Part shown: positions 37,201-45,556 of the stretch, one piece after another
How the letters are laid out: every line of letters starts with the position of its first letter
How positions within the stretch are numbered: the stretch's first letter is position 1
The notes under the pieces: model-generated
Told to the model about the DNA's origin: nothing
Database searches by the model: none
Seen by the model: only the letters and a program-made list of their open reading frames with translations
Translations under genes and position numbers: made by a program
DNA from: a virus
Length of the DNA: 62,274 nt
Direction: 5' to 3' (one strand)
IMG/VR virus record: IMGVR_UViG_3300035701_007061
Location: 1 to 62,274 of that record

Positions 37201-37457
37201 AACTTATTGTGACTTATACCGTACTCTCTATAATCATATAAATCAACAGCAGGCACACCGACATCTACTCCTGGTTCAGTAGCAGATAAAACAATTGCAA
37301 GCTTTGAATTACTACTATTATTTAAAGCATATTGATTATTTCCCATAATCCATAAAAATCTATCTGTAACTAAATTCCATTTCTCGCCCTGTAAAATAAT
37401 TTTATTAGTTTTCACATCTACTAATTTCCACTCGTATAAACCTCTTGCTGATAACAT
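34221..37457 (-). CDS. large tail/baseplate adhesin
   Basis: 1078 residues. The N terminus (GLYEWKLVDVKTNKIILQGE) is a beta-sandwich-like domain with strong late-gene ribosome site AAAGGAAAA. Residues about 560-640 contain propeller-like blades (ATNEGIYKYDI; TGHLWTGHTTGLSKIDL). The C-terminal 300 residues are Thr/Tyr/Val-rich beta structure ending in YTTTYYS. No enzymatic motif seen. As the largest tail gene in the module it may be the fibre stem or a baseplate wedge-attached adhesin. Exact role not assignable from sequence. Confidence 0.55.
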   Translation of the reverse strand: MLSARGLYEWKLVDVKTNKIILQGEKWNLVTDRFLWIMGNNQYALNNSSNSKLAIVLSATEPGVDVGVPAVDLYDYREYGISHNKFTLLATGTFQPASTGYIDYVLNSKWTDNNFAPPGSPRTIRIIGVAYTNTTTPNSFVSFIELDTPVTQNTDQYFYVKYTIFFNFSSNGGNVPNNRFIQFHMNKNLLYGTPLYFGYTGNTSYRTKRHVTILVEPTVLDNVMRHVPSVFGTAYTDGGTVIGCRMATRIEKSFLVADIPGPVGCICHSESLFATLGYSPAGLSPSVSRVFIHPSNRLSQIFSDPAYPPSSNGNVVITGTPTNTAPIVGRIKITKTGDGSNIVDEVVAYTDVDVDNDWLLVTQGSLWATNDILKIDNDENNPPEPLVEGTNYYVIYVDGTYIKLSTIKDGPAIDITSQGTGNNTLTRQNTGTFSLELEPYGLETVLSQLPMGIDFDNKVQPANLTSLTDTGEGGIIWTTDCSYLVRGLFQYNDYIYSVQKSRVSFELTICSWKFWTIESSVSLCKFGTSSTKYRAMVKSGDAAYIATNEGIYKYDITTPTVAPILITVTNIIDTNITELAIDEITGHLWTGHTTGLSKIDLGTLIAVQYITGGGEQLEGMISSDVYINPGQITAYDGRIIRVGMFPLGGSSKAWILQDGVGWCYVNNNVSRSGTLRKGTNEVVVFSNLSPYTIIRYSVVVTGKNSGTVTVLQSYASTSSSDSVVSSRIRNQMVQMSDSKFIFDNVTGGAFDQLINTLIYEIDVGITTMYSTDLLQFDPIKNLSVEELAWRYSLNKNLIDFGNAVNVAIPWDLKITTPGLLGSPYSYGTNGATWIKDYFEYNLNILQVGTYELLHGLFVGFNNATGKPWDQQFIEGERFTFMYGATKFKDNLQTMQLKARTYYSEVSYASAIPVTVPVSAAYTYHVTEAIDPNFREVDNYSLVVSVKDGLVAYTALTLPTGNTFTAAYTTDLITVGINIATGTVVYITTTGTLPLPLRYNGVYYAINVSPTQIKLALTYADAIGNVPIDLIDNGLLIHTIYQIVPATTQYFLGLNGIFVFAAADAGKNLTLDYTTTYYS

Positions 37458-37495
37458 ATTTTTTCCTTTTTTAGAATTAGAAATTTATTTTTCTG

Positions 37496-40063
37496 TTACG
37501 AAACAGTTACAGTTGCAATATCACTTGTAACAAGACCAGCAGCATTAGCAACATCACAAGTATACGACCCAGAATCTTCTGGAACTGCTCCAGACTTAAC
37601 ATAAACGTTACTAGTTGCACCTAAAATATTTAAAGTGTTCTTTTTCCATTGATAGTATAAAGGTGTTGTCCCGTGCGCTAAAACTGCTAAAAATATGTCT
37701 TCGCCACTTAAAATAGATGTATCAGCCGGATGAATATCTATCATAGGGGCTGTATCAAGACCTACTATAGATGTAACTGATCCAAACATTCCGATGAAAT
37801 TAGCATCATCAAATTCGAAATCTCTTGTTTCTTGATATTCAAAAGTTTTTTCAATTTCTGACTTTGATCCCATTGATCCAAGAAAATTAACATTATTGAA
37901 TTCGAAATCTCTTGTTTCTTGATATTCAAAAGTTTTTTCAATTCCTGATTTTGATCCCATTGATCCAAGAAAAGACAATCGCCCTTCAATAGCTGTTATA
38001 CCATTAACGATGTCGCCTTCATAAAATGGTACAAATACATGAACTTTAATTCTATTTTCTAATGCAGTCTCATATTGATGCGCAATTAAATTAGAATTTA
38101 CTCTAACACCAATATACCTGTCTTGATTGTTTGTAAGACATTCATACCATCTTGTATCAACAAGAAAATTAATATTATCATAAAAAGTAACAGTATTCTC
38201 CAAAGCATAAACAGATCCATCAAAAGTATAAATATCGATAAAATATGGATATAAAATATTTGACACAAATTCACCAGTTATAAAAGGTAAAAATATAAAT
38301 GGTTTAAACGAACCGCTTAAATAAATAAAACTTAGTGCTGATGAACCTAAAGGAAACAAATCAATATTATCAATAGCACTGTTTGTTTTAGTACCAAAAC
38401 TACCCATAAAATAAGCGCTTGATTCTTGATTCCTACTTAGATAAATAACATTGCTTACAATATATTTATTTGGTAAATATTTAAACGAATTTTCTAAGTT
38501 TAAATCAAAAATACGAGTAAATGCTGTTCCATCTTTTTTATATGACATATAAATCTTGCCAGTAAGACTATCATATAATGCTCTTGGCTGTGAACCTGTG
38601 TTCAAAATAAATTCATAATCATCCCAATCCCATAACCCATACGAATGTAAAATTTGTTTTCTACAATAAATATTTTTATTTGTTTTTTCTACTTCTTCAA
38701 CATATACTATCTCAGACCCACCAACATTTACATAAGCTAATACTATGACATCTTTTATAAATGTCATTGTAAAATCTGACGTCAATCCTACTACTCCAGA
38801 AGTGTTAACATATACTAAAATAAATGAATTTTGACTCACAATAAATGATGCTGCAAGCCAGTTAACTGTTAGACCATTTATTAATCCATTTCCTGCTTCA
38901 ACGTTCAATGTAAACGGCAAAACATAAGTAACTCTAGAATTACTCAATCGTCCGGAATTAAATGTCTTTGCATAAAAAATTATTTTTTGACCTGCTGGTG
39001 ATACAACTGCACACATGTCAGAATTAATTCTATTATCATCTGTGTCTTCAGTCAATTTAATTGATGAATTTTTTTTAAAATACGTTTTAATTTTGGGTTC
39101 ATACGCGCCAATTGACATCGGCAACACATCAGGTCTCAATAATCCATCAAAATCAAATTCAGGTAATTGAGGATAAGTAGTCTTTGTAGCACCAGAACTT
39201 ACACAAGGACTAGCAATAAAAAGTTCTGCATTGTTTCCTATAAATCCCGGATTAGTATGACCTAATCTATTTATTGAATCAATATTATGAAGTCCTGAAA
39301 CTGCAGCTCCTGAATATTCAACGCCTACGCCATGAATGCAATTATAATCCTGCATCAAATTAGACCCATTAATATTTATAGCAGTTCCTACATTGACATC
39401 ACAATAAATAACATTATTTAATATTACAGTGCCATTACATAAGTCATCATGATTATCTACGTCAATCACTACATTATTTTCAAGAGCATAAAAATTAGCT
39501 TTATAAATAGTATTGTTTGCGATAACTGAATTTAACGATTCATCTAAAAGTGATATTGCAGGATAGCAGTTCATGAAAACATTATTAACAATCTTTGTTC
39601 CGTTTCCTCCATATTGTAATACAGGTTGTTCTATAACATACATAAAATTTGTTGGTGCATTAATAAATTTAAATTCGCAGCCACTTACTTCCTGATTAAC
39701 ATCCTTATAAATTGACGCAAAAAAATGTCCTGCTGCAGGACCTGGAATCACTATATTACCATCTTTAAAAAATTTAATATTTAAAACTTTACCCGAATGA
39801 AATATTACAGAAGTTTTTGGTATTTGAATAGTTGGTTTATTCTTATTTTCTGACCATGATCTAATAATTGAACCGCGTTGAATTTCAAATGGTACAAGAC
39901 AAGGCTCTATTATTGTGCCGTTATCAACTATTTCAAAAACATCATCAGGTCCAACTAAATATTGATAATCATAAGCGAAACTAAAAAGATTTAATGCTCC
40001 TTTTTCAGGAGTGTCAAATGGTGCTATATTTAAACCTCCAGCATTTATAAAAAATGTTGTCAC
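37496..40063 (-). CDS. beta-helix tail spike-like protein with C-terminal Ig domain
   Basis: 855 residues. Residues about 130-260 show a right-handed beta-helix pattern of the pectate-lyase type (GTKIVNNVFMNC, NSVIANNTIYKAN, NGTVILNNVIYCD). The middle is beta-rich. A 29-residue unit beginning FLGSMGSKS is duplicated near residue 695-755. Residues about 770-855 form an Ig-like domain (LYYQWKKNTLNILGA; SGSYTCDVANAAG). Beta-helix folds in phage tails often degrade surface polysaccharide, but no catalytic residues can be assigned. Stop and next start overlap by one base. Confidence 0.65.
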   Translation of the reverse strand: MTTFFINAGGLNIAPFDTPEKGALNLFSFAYDYQYLVGPDDVFEIVDNGTIIEPCLVPFEIQRGSIIRSWSENKNKPTIQIPKTSVIFHSGKVLNIKFFKDGNIVIPGPAAGHFFASIYKDVNQEVSGCEFKFINAPTNFMYVIEQPVLQYGGNGTKIVNNVFMNCYPAISLLDESLNSVIANNTIYKANFYALENNVVIDVDNHDDLCNGTVILNNVIYCDVNVGTAININGSNLMQDYNCIHGVGVEYSGAAVSGLHNIDSINRLGHTNPGFIGNNAELFIASPCVSSGATKTTYPQLPEFDFDGLLRPDVLPMSIGAYEPKIKTYFKKNSSIKLTEDTDDNRINSDMCAVVSPAGQKIIFYAKTFNSGRLSNSRVTYVLPFTLNVEAGNGLINGLTVNWLAASFIVSQNSFILVYVNTSGVVGLTSDFTMTFIKDVIVLAYVNVGGSEIVYVEEVEKTNKNIYCRKQILHSYGLWDWDDYEFILNTGSQPRALYDSLTGKIYMSYKKDGTAFTRIFDLNLENSFKYLPNKYIVSNVIYLSRNQESSAYFMGSFGTKTNSAIDNIDLFPLGSSALSFIYLSGSFKPFIFLPFITGEFVSNILYPYFIDIYTFDGSVYALENTVTFYDNINFLVDTRWYECLTNNQDRYIGVRVNSNLIAHQYETALENRIKVHVFVPFYEGDIVNGITAIEGRLSFLGSMGSKSGIEKTFEYQETRDFEFNNVNFLGSMGSKSEIEKTFEYQETRDFEFDDANFIGMFGSVTSIVGLDTAPMIDIHPADTSILSGEDIFLAVLAHGTTPLYYQWKKNTLNILGATSNVYVKSGAVPEDSGSYTCDVANAAGLVTSDIATVTVS
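37811..37984 (-). repeat. 87-bp direct repeat inside the tail spike-like gene
   Basis: Two nearly identical 87-base units encode the duplicated 29-residue FLGSMGSKS...DFEF segment; starting points such as TTCGAAATCTCTTG recur at 37814 and 37901. Frame is preserved. A recent tandem duplication. Confidence 0.9.
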
Positions 40064-40902
40064 TATACAACCACCTCTGTTATATCCATTATCTCATAAG
40101 CGTCATTACCAATAAAAGGTCCAGAGTTAATAAATAACTCAGCAACAAAATTTAAATTAACATCATAACTCAATATTGATTGTCTATCAACATTATACAC
40201 TAATAAATTTCCTCTTGTGTCTTGTCGTAAACATCTAACGGTCTTTGATATTTTATTTGAATCGCCGACATTTTCAAATAATGAATTAACTTTTATTATC
40301 TTAGTACCATCATTAAGATATAAATATCCCGAACTTATTTCGATGCCTGTATAAATCTTTCTAGTTTCACCTACAATCTGTCTAATAATAACTTGAGAAA
40401 AATTAGTAGTTTCGGTAGTTTCATAAATGTCAACACTAGCACCAGCAATAAATATCGTATCTGAACTAAATCCTTTACAAATAGACAATTGCTTTCCAAT
40501 TACACTATCACTTAAATTAGTAGAATTGATCAAACTTACTAAATTGTTATTAAACTTTTCAATTCTAAGATACAAATCACTATAAATACCAACTACATAT
40601 ATAAAATTATTGTGAATCATTATCGCATAAGGCTTACCTATAGTATTAACAGTACTGTATTTAGTAATTAATTGTAAATCAAAATTTAATTTTAATATTC
40701 TACTATTTAATGTGTCACAAACATAAACATTTTGACTTGCATCAACAGTCAAAGCCATAGGAAAATTTAACATTGAATCAGTTAATCCTGACTGAAATTC
40801 ACCAAAATAAGCGCCATTATATGCTATAGGATATGTAGTACTATCAAACCGTTTAACAATATGTCTATGAGTTCTTTGAACAACAAACATATTTGCACTC
40901 AT
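40063..40902 (-). CDS. stand-alone beta-propeller tail protein (copy 1)
   Basis: 279 residues from ATG 40902, preferred for its GAGG site over the ATG at 40926. The whole protein is one propeller module: QRTHRHIVKRFDS at the N terminus, FPMALTVDASQNVYVCD, ISSGYLYLNDGTKIIKV, GDSNKISKTVRCLRQ, and a C terminus AYEIMDITEVVV. It is the most diverged of the three stand-alone copies (KTVRCLRQ for KTITGLKE). It overlaps the beta-helix gene start by one base. Likely a fibre-tip or fibre-decorating subunit. Confidence 0.65.
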   Translation of the reverse strand: MSANMFVVQRTHRHIVKRFDSTTYPIAYNGAYFGEFQSGLTDSMLNFPMALTVDASQNVYVCDTLNSRILKLNFDLQLITKYSTVNTIGKPYAIMIHNNFIYVVGIYSDLYLRIEKFNNNLVSLINSTNLSDSVIGKQLSICKGFSSDTIFIAGASVDIYETTETTNFSQVIIRQIVGETRKIYTGIEISSGYLYLNDGTKIIKVNSLFENVGDSNKISKTVRCLRQDTRGNLLVYNVDRQSILSYDVNLNFVAELFINSGPFIGNDAYEIMDITEVVV

Positions 40903-40957
40903 TATTTCAACCTCATAACAGTGCACATTTGTTCAATTAATATAGTCTTGCAAAACA

Positions 40958-41842
40958 TTATATACTAACCTCAATAAAATCCATTATATCATAGGCATCA
41001 ATAGCAATAATGTCACCTGAATCAGTATAAACATCTTCAATAAAATTCAAATTTTCATCATATCTTTGAATTTTTTGTTTGTCAGCATTATAAATCAATA
41101 ATGTACTGGACAATCCCTGTCTTAATCCAAAAATTGTTTTAGATATAAAATCAGAATCACCTACATTAACGAATGATGAATTAACTTTAAGAATTCGTTG
41201 ACCATTGTTCAAATAAAAATTATCATTAGTGTGTTTAATCACACCATTGTATTTTGTAGTTGCAAATAGCTCAGGAGATGTAGTTGTTTCACCATAAATC
41301 GATCTAACAATAAAGTCCGAAAAATTTGTAGATTCAGTGGTCTCAAGTAAATCTAGACTAGCACCACCAATTAAAAAAGTTCCAGCAGTAAATCCTCTAC
41401 AAATTGTTGTTGGTTTAAACGACAAATCTTTTATAGCTCTCATATTACCGCTAGTTTTTACATTAACAAGCGATGTTGTTATTCTCTCAATCTTAATAGC
41501 TGTTCCATATATAAGCTCTACACCTACAATATATAAGTCGCCAGTAATAGAATCAAAATAAATAATATACGGCACTCCAACTGTTGACACAGTGCTGTAT
41601 GTACCTAAATACGCAAGGTTTGAACTTAATTTAACAATTCTATTATTTCTTACATCACATACATATATGTCACCTAAAGAATCTATAGTTAGCCCCCAAG
41701 GAAAATTCAAATTAGACACTGTTAACGCCGGAACTTTATACACTCCAAATGATAAGTCATACGTTGCAGGCATAAAGTCTGCACTTAATCTTTTTGCAAC
41801 ATGTCTATCAGTTCTTTGAGTTAAATAAATTTTATTTGCCAT
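40958..41842 (-). CDS. stand-alone beta-propeller tail protein (copy 2)
   Basis: 294 residues: QRTDRHVAKRLSA, FPWGLTIDSLGDIYVCDVRNNR, a glycine-poor blade region, NDNFYLNNGQRILKV, GDSDFISKTIFGLRQ, and DAYDIMDFIEVSI at the end. Aligns along its length with the next gene and with the C terminus of the 29673 fibre. Strong sequence similarity and head-to-tail arrangement show tandem duplication. No enzyme motif. Confidence 0.65.
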   Translation of the reverse strand: MANKIYLTQRTDRHVAKRLSADFMPATYDLSFGVYKVPALTVSNLNFPWGLTIDSLGDIYVCDVRNNRIVKLSSNLAYLGTYSTVSTVGVPYIIYFDSITGDLYIVGVELIYGTAIKIERITTSLVNVKTSGNMRAIKDLSFKPTTICRGFTAGTFLIGGASLDLLETTESTNFSDFIVRSIYGETTTSPELFATTKYNGVIKHTNDNFYLNNGQRILKVNSSFVNVGDSDFISKTIFGLRQGLSSTLLIYNADKQKIQRYDENLNFIEDVYTDSGDIIAIDAYDIMDFIEVSI

Positions 41843-41854
41843 TATGTTCTCCCA

Positions 41855-42721
41855 TTATGCAATTTCTATAAAATCAGCAATATCAAAAGCATCTAAAGCA
41901 ATTGTACTTGCAGTAGTGTAATAAATATCCTCAATAAAATTCATATTTTCATTTCGTCTTGTTAACTTTTGACTATCTGCCAAATATACTAGAATTGATC
42001 CATCAACACCCTCTTTTAATCCAGTTATGGTCTTAGATAAAAAGTCTGAATCACCAATATTAGTAAGCAACAAATTTACCCTGATAATTCTTTTTCCATT
42101 ATTAAGGTATATATCGCCATTTGAATGCTTAATAATTGAATTATATACTGTTGTCATAAATAATTTTGGATATGTTGTATCTTCGCCAATAATGCTTTGT
42201 ATAGTGAATGTAGAAAATGAAGATGCTTCAATTGTTTGATATAAGCCTAATCGTGCGCCAGAAACAATAAAACTATTTGGCGCAAAACCTCTACAAATAC
42301 CTGTAGGTCTAAACCACATATCACCTACAGAATTTAAATTACCACTCGTTCTCACATTAATTAATGACGTCGTCAACCGTTGCAATCTAACATAAGCATT
42401 GTTATAAACACCTGCAATGTATAAGTCACCTGTAATTACATCAAATAATATAGCACATGGCTTGCCTACAGTTAATCGTGTACTATATTCAGTCAAATAA
42501 ATTAAAGAAGCTGAGAGCTTTACTATTCTTTGATTTTCATAGTCGCAGACATATATATTATTTGACAAATCACTAGCTATGCCCCATGGATAAGCAAGCT
42601 TAGTACTATCTCCGCCCTTAATTTCAAATAAACCAAACGAAATTCCGTAATGAGCAGGCGAAGTAGACGTATCTAAAGTTTTTACAACATGTCTATTTGT
42701 TCTTTGAGTTACGTAAATCAA
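41855..42721 (-). CDS. stand-alone beta-propeller tail protein (copy 3)
   Basis: 288 residues, the first of the three tandem propeller genes to be transcribed: TQRTNRHVVKTLDT, YPWGIASDLSNNIYVCDYENQR, SNGDIYLNNGKRIIRV, GDSDFLSKTITGLKE, DAFDIADFIEIA. The ribosome site AAAGGATG is present. It lies directly after a terminator hairpin, so it may also have its own promoter. Shares the same module with two longer fibres, giving five copies in 13 kb. Confidence 0.65.
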   Translation of the reverse strand: MIYVTQRTNRHVVKTLDTSTSPAHYGISFGLFEIKGGDSTKLAYPWGIASDLSNNIYVCDYENQRIVKLSASLIYLTEYSTRLTVGKPCAILFDVITGDLYIAGVYNNAYVRLQRLTTSLINVRTSGNLNSVGDMWFRPTGICRGFAPNSFIVSGARLGLYQTIEASSFSTFTIQSIIGEDTTYPKLFMTTVYNSIIKHSNGDIYLNNGKRIIRVNLLLTNIGDSDFLSKTITGLKEGVDGSILVYLADSQKLTRRNENMNFIEDIYYTTASTIALDAFDIADFIEIA

Positions 42722-42782
42722 TTGTCACATCCTTTTTTAATTCTATTTTATTTGTTGAGTGATAAAGTAACAATTACTTTGC

Positions 42783-42816
42783 AAAAAAAAGCCCACACTA
42801 AATAGTATGAGCTTTC
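42783..42816 (-). terminator. Rho-independent terminator upstream of the propeller genes
   Basis: Minus-strand stem AGCTCATACT/AGTGTGGGCT (with G-U pairs), loop ATTT, then eight U. It follows the stop of the intein-bearing gene and separates it from the propeller operon. Confidence 0.8.
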
Positions 42817-42837
42817 GCCTATAAAATTATTAAAAAT

Positions 42838-44721
42838 TTACAACAATCCTTCACTTATTAATCTTTGAGCAAATGATTCAACATCATTATATGTTTCGAC
42901 ATCTCCATTTTTGTCAACAATATATTCTTCCAATAATGGCTCACCATTTTTTTCATCATAATTAGATTTGATAGTGATATATCCATCATCAGTTTTTATT
43001 GAATCTTCAGTAGAATATTTTTTTGTTGAATCAACCATTGGCAAAGAAAATTCTTCTACAGATACTTCTGCTGGTTCTACCATTTCAATAATAGCTGAAA
43101 CTTTTTCATCAAAAGATTTTTTCTCTTTATAATGAGGCTCTGGCTTTTTAGTTAATTTTCCACCTTTGCCCCATGATTCTCCAGGTTTTTTCTTACTCAT
43201 CCACCAACTATTATGAACAAAAACACCTGCATCAAGCGCAAAATTGTGATATTTATCAACTGTAAAATCATAAACATCTTCTTTAATATCAATCAATCTA
43301 ACATTAATAACTTTATGATTTACAATCATATTATGTCTTTTTTCAGTCTCAAAAACAATATTGTCAATAGATCCAAATTTTTCTATTGCTTTATCAAATG
43401 GCGGATTCTTTCTGGTTCGTCTAAATCGTTCCCAGGAGTCTTCATTAATTGGAAGTACAGCATCTAATATTCTTTTTGCAACTTTTAAAATTCTAGACTT
43501 TATCATACTGCCATATAAACTTCTGTCTTTTGCGTATTTTTTTAATGTTTCTACATCATTAAATAATTCAATAGCCGTACTAAAATTAGGGCTTGAAGCA
43601 TATCCTTTGTGCTCACTCCAAGTCGCTTCATTAACATCTAATCCTAAAGAAATTATTTTTGCTGCTATTTTTGTAATTTTACCTTTTGTCATTGAACCAT
43701 TAAGAGTTCTTTCAGCAACAGCATCTTTAGTTTTTTGTGAATTATTAAATTTTAACAATGCTTTTCTTCCTGTTTCTGCGCCTAATTGCCCATTTTTTTT
43801 ACAATTTTCAATTTGTTGTTCTCTTTGCTCTTGCCATAATTTTTTCATGTTTTTCTTGCCATTAATAGACGACATTTTTCGTCCTTTTTCAGATCTAATA
43901 TATTCTATTAAATGCTTAGCACCATCTTGTTGTCTATGAAATTTAGAATGATCACTAGCTGTCATGATTTTAATATTTTCTGGATGATTATTGTCTTTAT
44001 TAAAGTCATAATGATGATTAATAAACCCAGATTGCCATTCTTTACCAAAATTATATGCAGCAACTATACGATGAACAAAATGTTTTTTACCATCTTTTGA
44101 CCACACTCTTTTATAATCTTGACAAAATGATCCTTCATGCCTGTCAAAATAAATTGGCATTAATGAATCGTTTGACTTTAAATTTTTTGCTTCTTTATAT
44201 GATCCATCTTGCATTAAAAATTTATGAAATAATGTGCATTTTATTTTCTGTCCATTGTCTAATTCTATTTCAAGCACATTAGCGTTTTCTGCAGTTTTAT
44301 GAAAATTAAATGCTCGACCAACAACAACTTTATCATTTTCAATGTCATACGAATAAACATAAGTATCTTTATCGTTTCCAAATTCTTTAACCAATTCAAT
44401 CATTGTTAATACTCTACCATCTAACAATGGAACTTTTGTATCTGCAGTAAAACATAATGCCCATGGGTTTGTAATATTTTTATGCGATTTCATAGCCTCA
44501 GTGGTTCCCTTCCATCCTTTTGGCGACACTGCCTCTTTCTCTTCTGCAGCCAAAATCTCTGTAGCAATTTTTTCAACATTGCTCATGTTTGACTCCTTTA
44601 CTCTATTTTTAAATTGTCGTTTGACTTGTTTTTGTAACATGTCTGGTAGACTAACATACTGTTTTTCAAGTTGATCTAAACCAGACGTACCGTAATCTCT
44701 ATTTTCAATTAATGGTTGCAT
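42838..44721 (-). CDS. small phage structural-type protein interrupted by an HNH intein
   Basis: 627 residues of which residues 90-504 are an intein. The spliced host protein would be 212 residues: an N-terminal helical part with KGWKGTTEAMKSHKNITNPWAL, joined to SWWMSKKKPGESWGKGG and a C-terminal part ending in FAQRLISEGLL. Proteins with the NPWALxWWM-type motif recur in large phages without known function. The insertion point splits the most conserved stretch, as inteins usually do. The start overlaps the stop of the Ig-domain gene (TAATG). Host function unknown. Confidence 0.8.
   Translation of the reverse strand: MQPLIENRDYGTSGLDQLEKQYVSLPDMLQKQVKRQFKNRVKESNMSNVEKIATEILAAEEKEAVSPKGWKGTTEAMKSHKNITNPWALCFTADTKVPLLDGRVLTMIELVKEFGNDKDTYVYSYDIENDKVVVGRAFNFHKTAENANVLEIELDNGQKIKCTLFHKFLMQDGSYKEAKNLKSNDSLMPIYFDRHEGSFCQDYKRVWSKDGKKHFVHRIVAAYNFGKEWQSGFINHHYDFNKDNNHPENIKIMTASDHSKFHRQQDGAKHLIEYIRSEKGRKMSSINGKKNMKKLWQEQREQQIENCKKNGQLGAETGRKALLKFNNSQKTKDAVAERTLNGSMTKGKITKIAAKIISLGLDVNEATWSEHKGYASSPNFSTAIELFNDVETLKKYAKDRSLYGSMIKSRILKVAKRILDAVLPINEDSWERFRRTRKNPPFDKAIEKFGSIDNIVFETEKRHNMIVNHKVINVRLIDIKEDVYDFTVDKYHNFALDAGVFVHNSWWMSKKKPGESWGKGGKLTKKPEPHYKEKKSFDEKVSAIIEMVEPAEVSVEEFSLPMVDSTKKYSTEDSIKTDDGYITIKSNYDEKNGEPLLEEYIVDKNGDVETYNDVESFAQRLISEGLL
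43210..44454 (-). other. intein with HNH homing endonuclease
   Basis: 415 residues, Cys90 to Asn504. Block A CFTADTKVPLLDG; block B KCTLFHKFL, where His of TxxH is present; block F VYDFTVDKYHNFALDAG; block G FVHN followed by Ser. Between B and F lies an HNH endonuclease: HRIVAAYNFG, GFINHHYDFNKDNNHPENI and TASDHSKFHR, followed by two copies of a helical NUMOD-like repeat (LNGSMTKGKITKIAAKI and LYGSMIKSRILKVAKRI). HNH rather than LAGLIDADG is the less common inteinic nuclease class. All splicing residues are intact. Confidence 0.88.
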
Positions 44722-45449
44722 TATTCATTCATTTGATTATAATAATAATTAAGCACATTCATATTAGGTCCCACTGGTGGTATTAATATAAAATTTGCTG
44801 TAATATTCATATTTGTCACCACATTATGAACTGTTAATGGATTCTCAGAACTTGTAACATCTTCAGTCCAACCATTAAATTCATATCCTTCATTTGGCAT
44901 AGCTTCAACAGCAGTACAATCATCACCCTCATCAACAAGTTGACTTGTGCTTCCGCTAATGCTTCCACCAGCTCCAGCAGTAAAATCAACTGTATACTGA
45001 GTAACAGCAGTAACAACAGTAACTTCACATACATGACTTACAGTTGAACCATAAACATTTGTAACTACACATTTATAAGCAGCTTCATCACTTGCTTGAA
45101 CATTAAATTTTTGATAAACAGAACTTGTTGCACCAGTAATATCAATATTGTTTTTCTTCCATTGATAATTTAAAGGTTCACTACCATAAGCAGCAGCAGA
45201 TAAAAACAAATCATCACCTTCATTTAAACTCATACTCATGGGTATATTTATTAATAAAAGTGGTGCATCTCCTGAAGATGCACTTTGCTCTTTAATATTG
45301 TCAAAAACTGGCGTAGAAACTCCACCTTTAGAAACTATATGTTTTGTAGTTAAATGTGCTTTTGGATGAATATGCGAAAACGGTAATATTGTAGATGATG
45401 GTGGTTCTGAAACACCTGCAACAGTTAATAAACTATCTCTTGTTAACAT
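44721..45449 (-). CDS. Ig-like and InlB-B-repeat-like adhesin
   Basis: 242 residues from ATG 45449, behind AAGGAGATTAT; an upstream ATG at 45521 lies in the terminator and lacks a site. Residues about 70-155 form an Ig-like domain closely matching that at the end of the beta-helix gene (LNYQWKKNNIDITGATSS; AAYKCVVTNVYG). Residues 160-225 resemble a divergent InlB B-repeat (YTVDFTAGAGGSISG...GYEFNGWTEDV). Both folds occur in surface-binding proteins. First gene of the tail fibre module after the vWA terminator. Confidence 0.65.
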   Translation of the reverse strand: MLTRDSLLTVAGVSEPPSSTILPFSHIHPKAHLTTKHIVSKGGVSTPVFDNIKEQSASSGDAPLLLINIPMSMSLNEGDDLFLSAAAYGSEPLNYQWKKNNIDITGATSSVYQKFNVQASDEAAYKCVVTNVYGSTVSHVCEVTVVTAVTQYTVDFTAGAGGSISGSTSQLVDEGDDCTAVEAMPNEGYEFNGWTEDVTSSENPLTVHNVVTNMNITANFILIPPVGPNMNVLNYYYNQMNE

Positions 45450-45501
45450 ATAATCTCCTTGTAAATTGTAGATCAACTTTTTAAGTGTGCAGATATAAAG
45501 C

Positions 45502-45537
45502 AAAAATAAAAGGACCGACAAATTGTCAGCCCTTTCA
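45502..45537 (-). terminator. Rho-independent terminator after the vWA gene
   Basis: Minus-strand stem of about ten pairs (GGCTGACAA with TTGTCGGTCC, flanked by AAAG/CTTT) followed by TTTTATTTTT. It ends the signalling-gene transcript and isolates it from the tail module. Confidence 0.85.
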
Positions 45538-45556
45538 AAATACTTAAATAAAAATG

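Noticed and set aside
43361-43939. 192-codon plus-strand ORF inside the intein gene
   Set aside because: It is antisense to a protein with complete intein and HNH motifs and shows no motif of its own.
29673-45449. Diversity-generating retroelement behind the repeated tail modules
   Set aside because: No reverse transcriptase gene and no template/variable repeat pair seen; the copies look like ordinary duplications.
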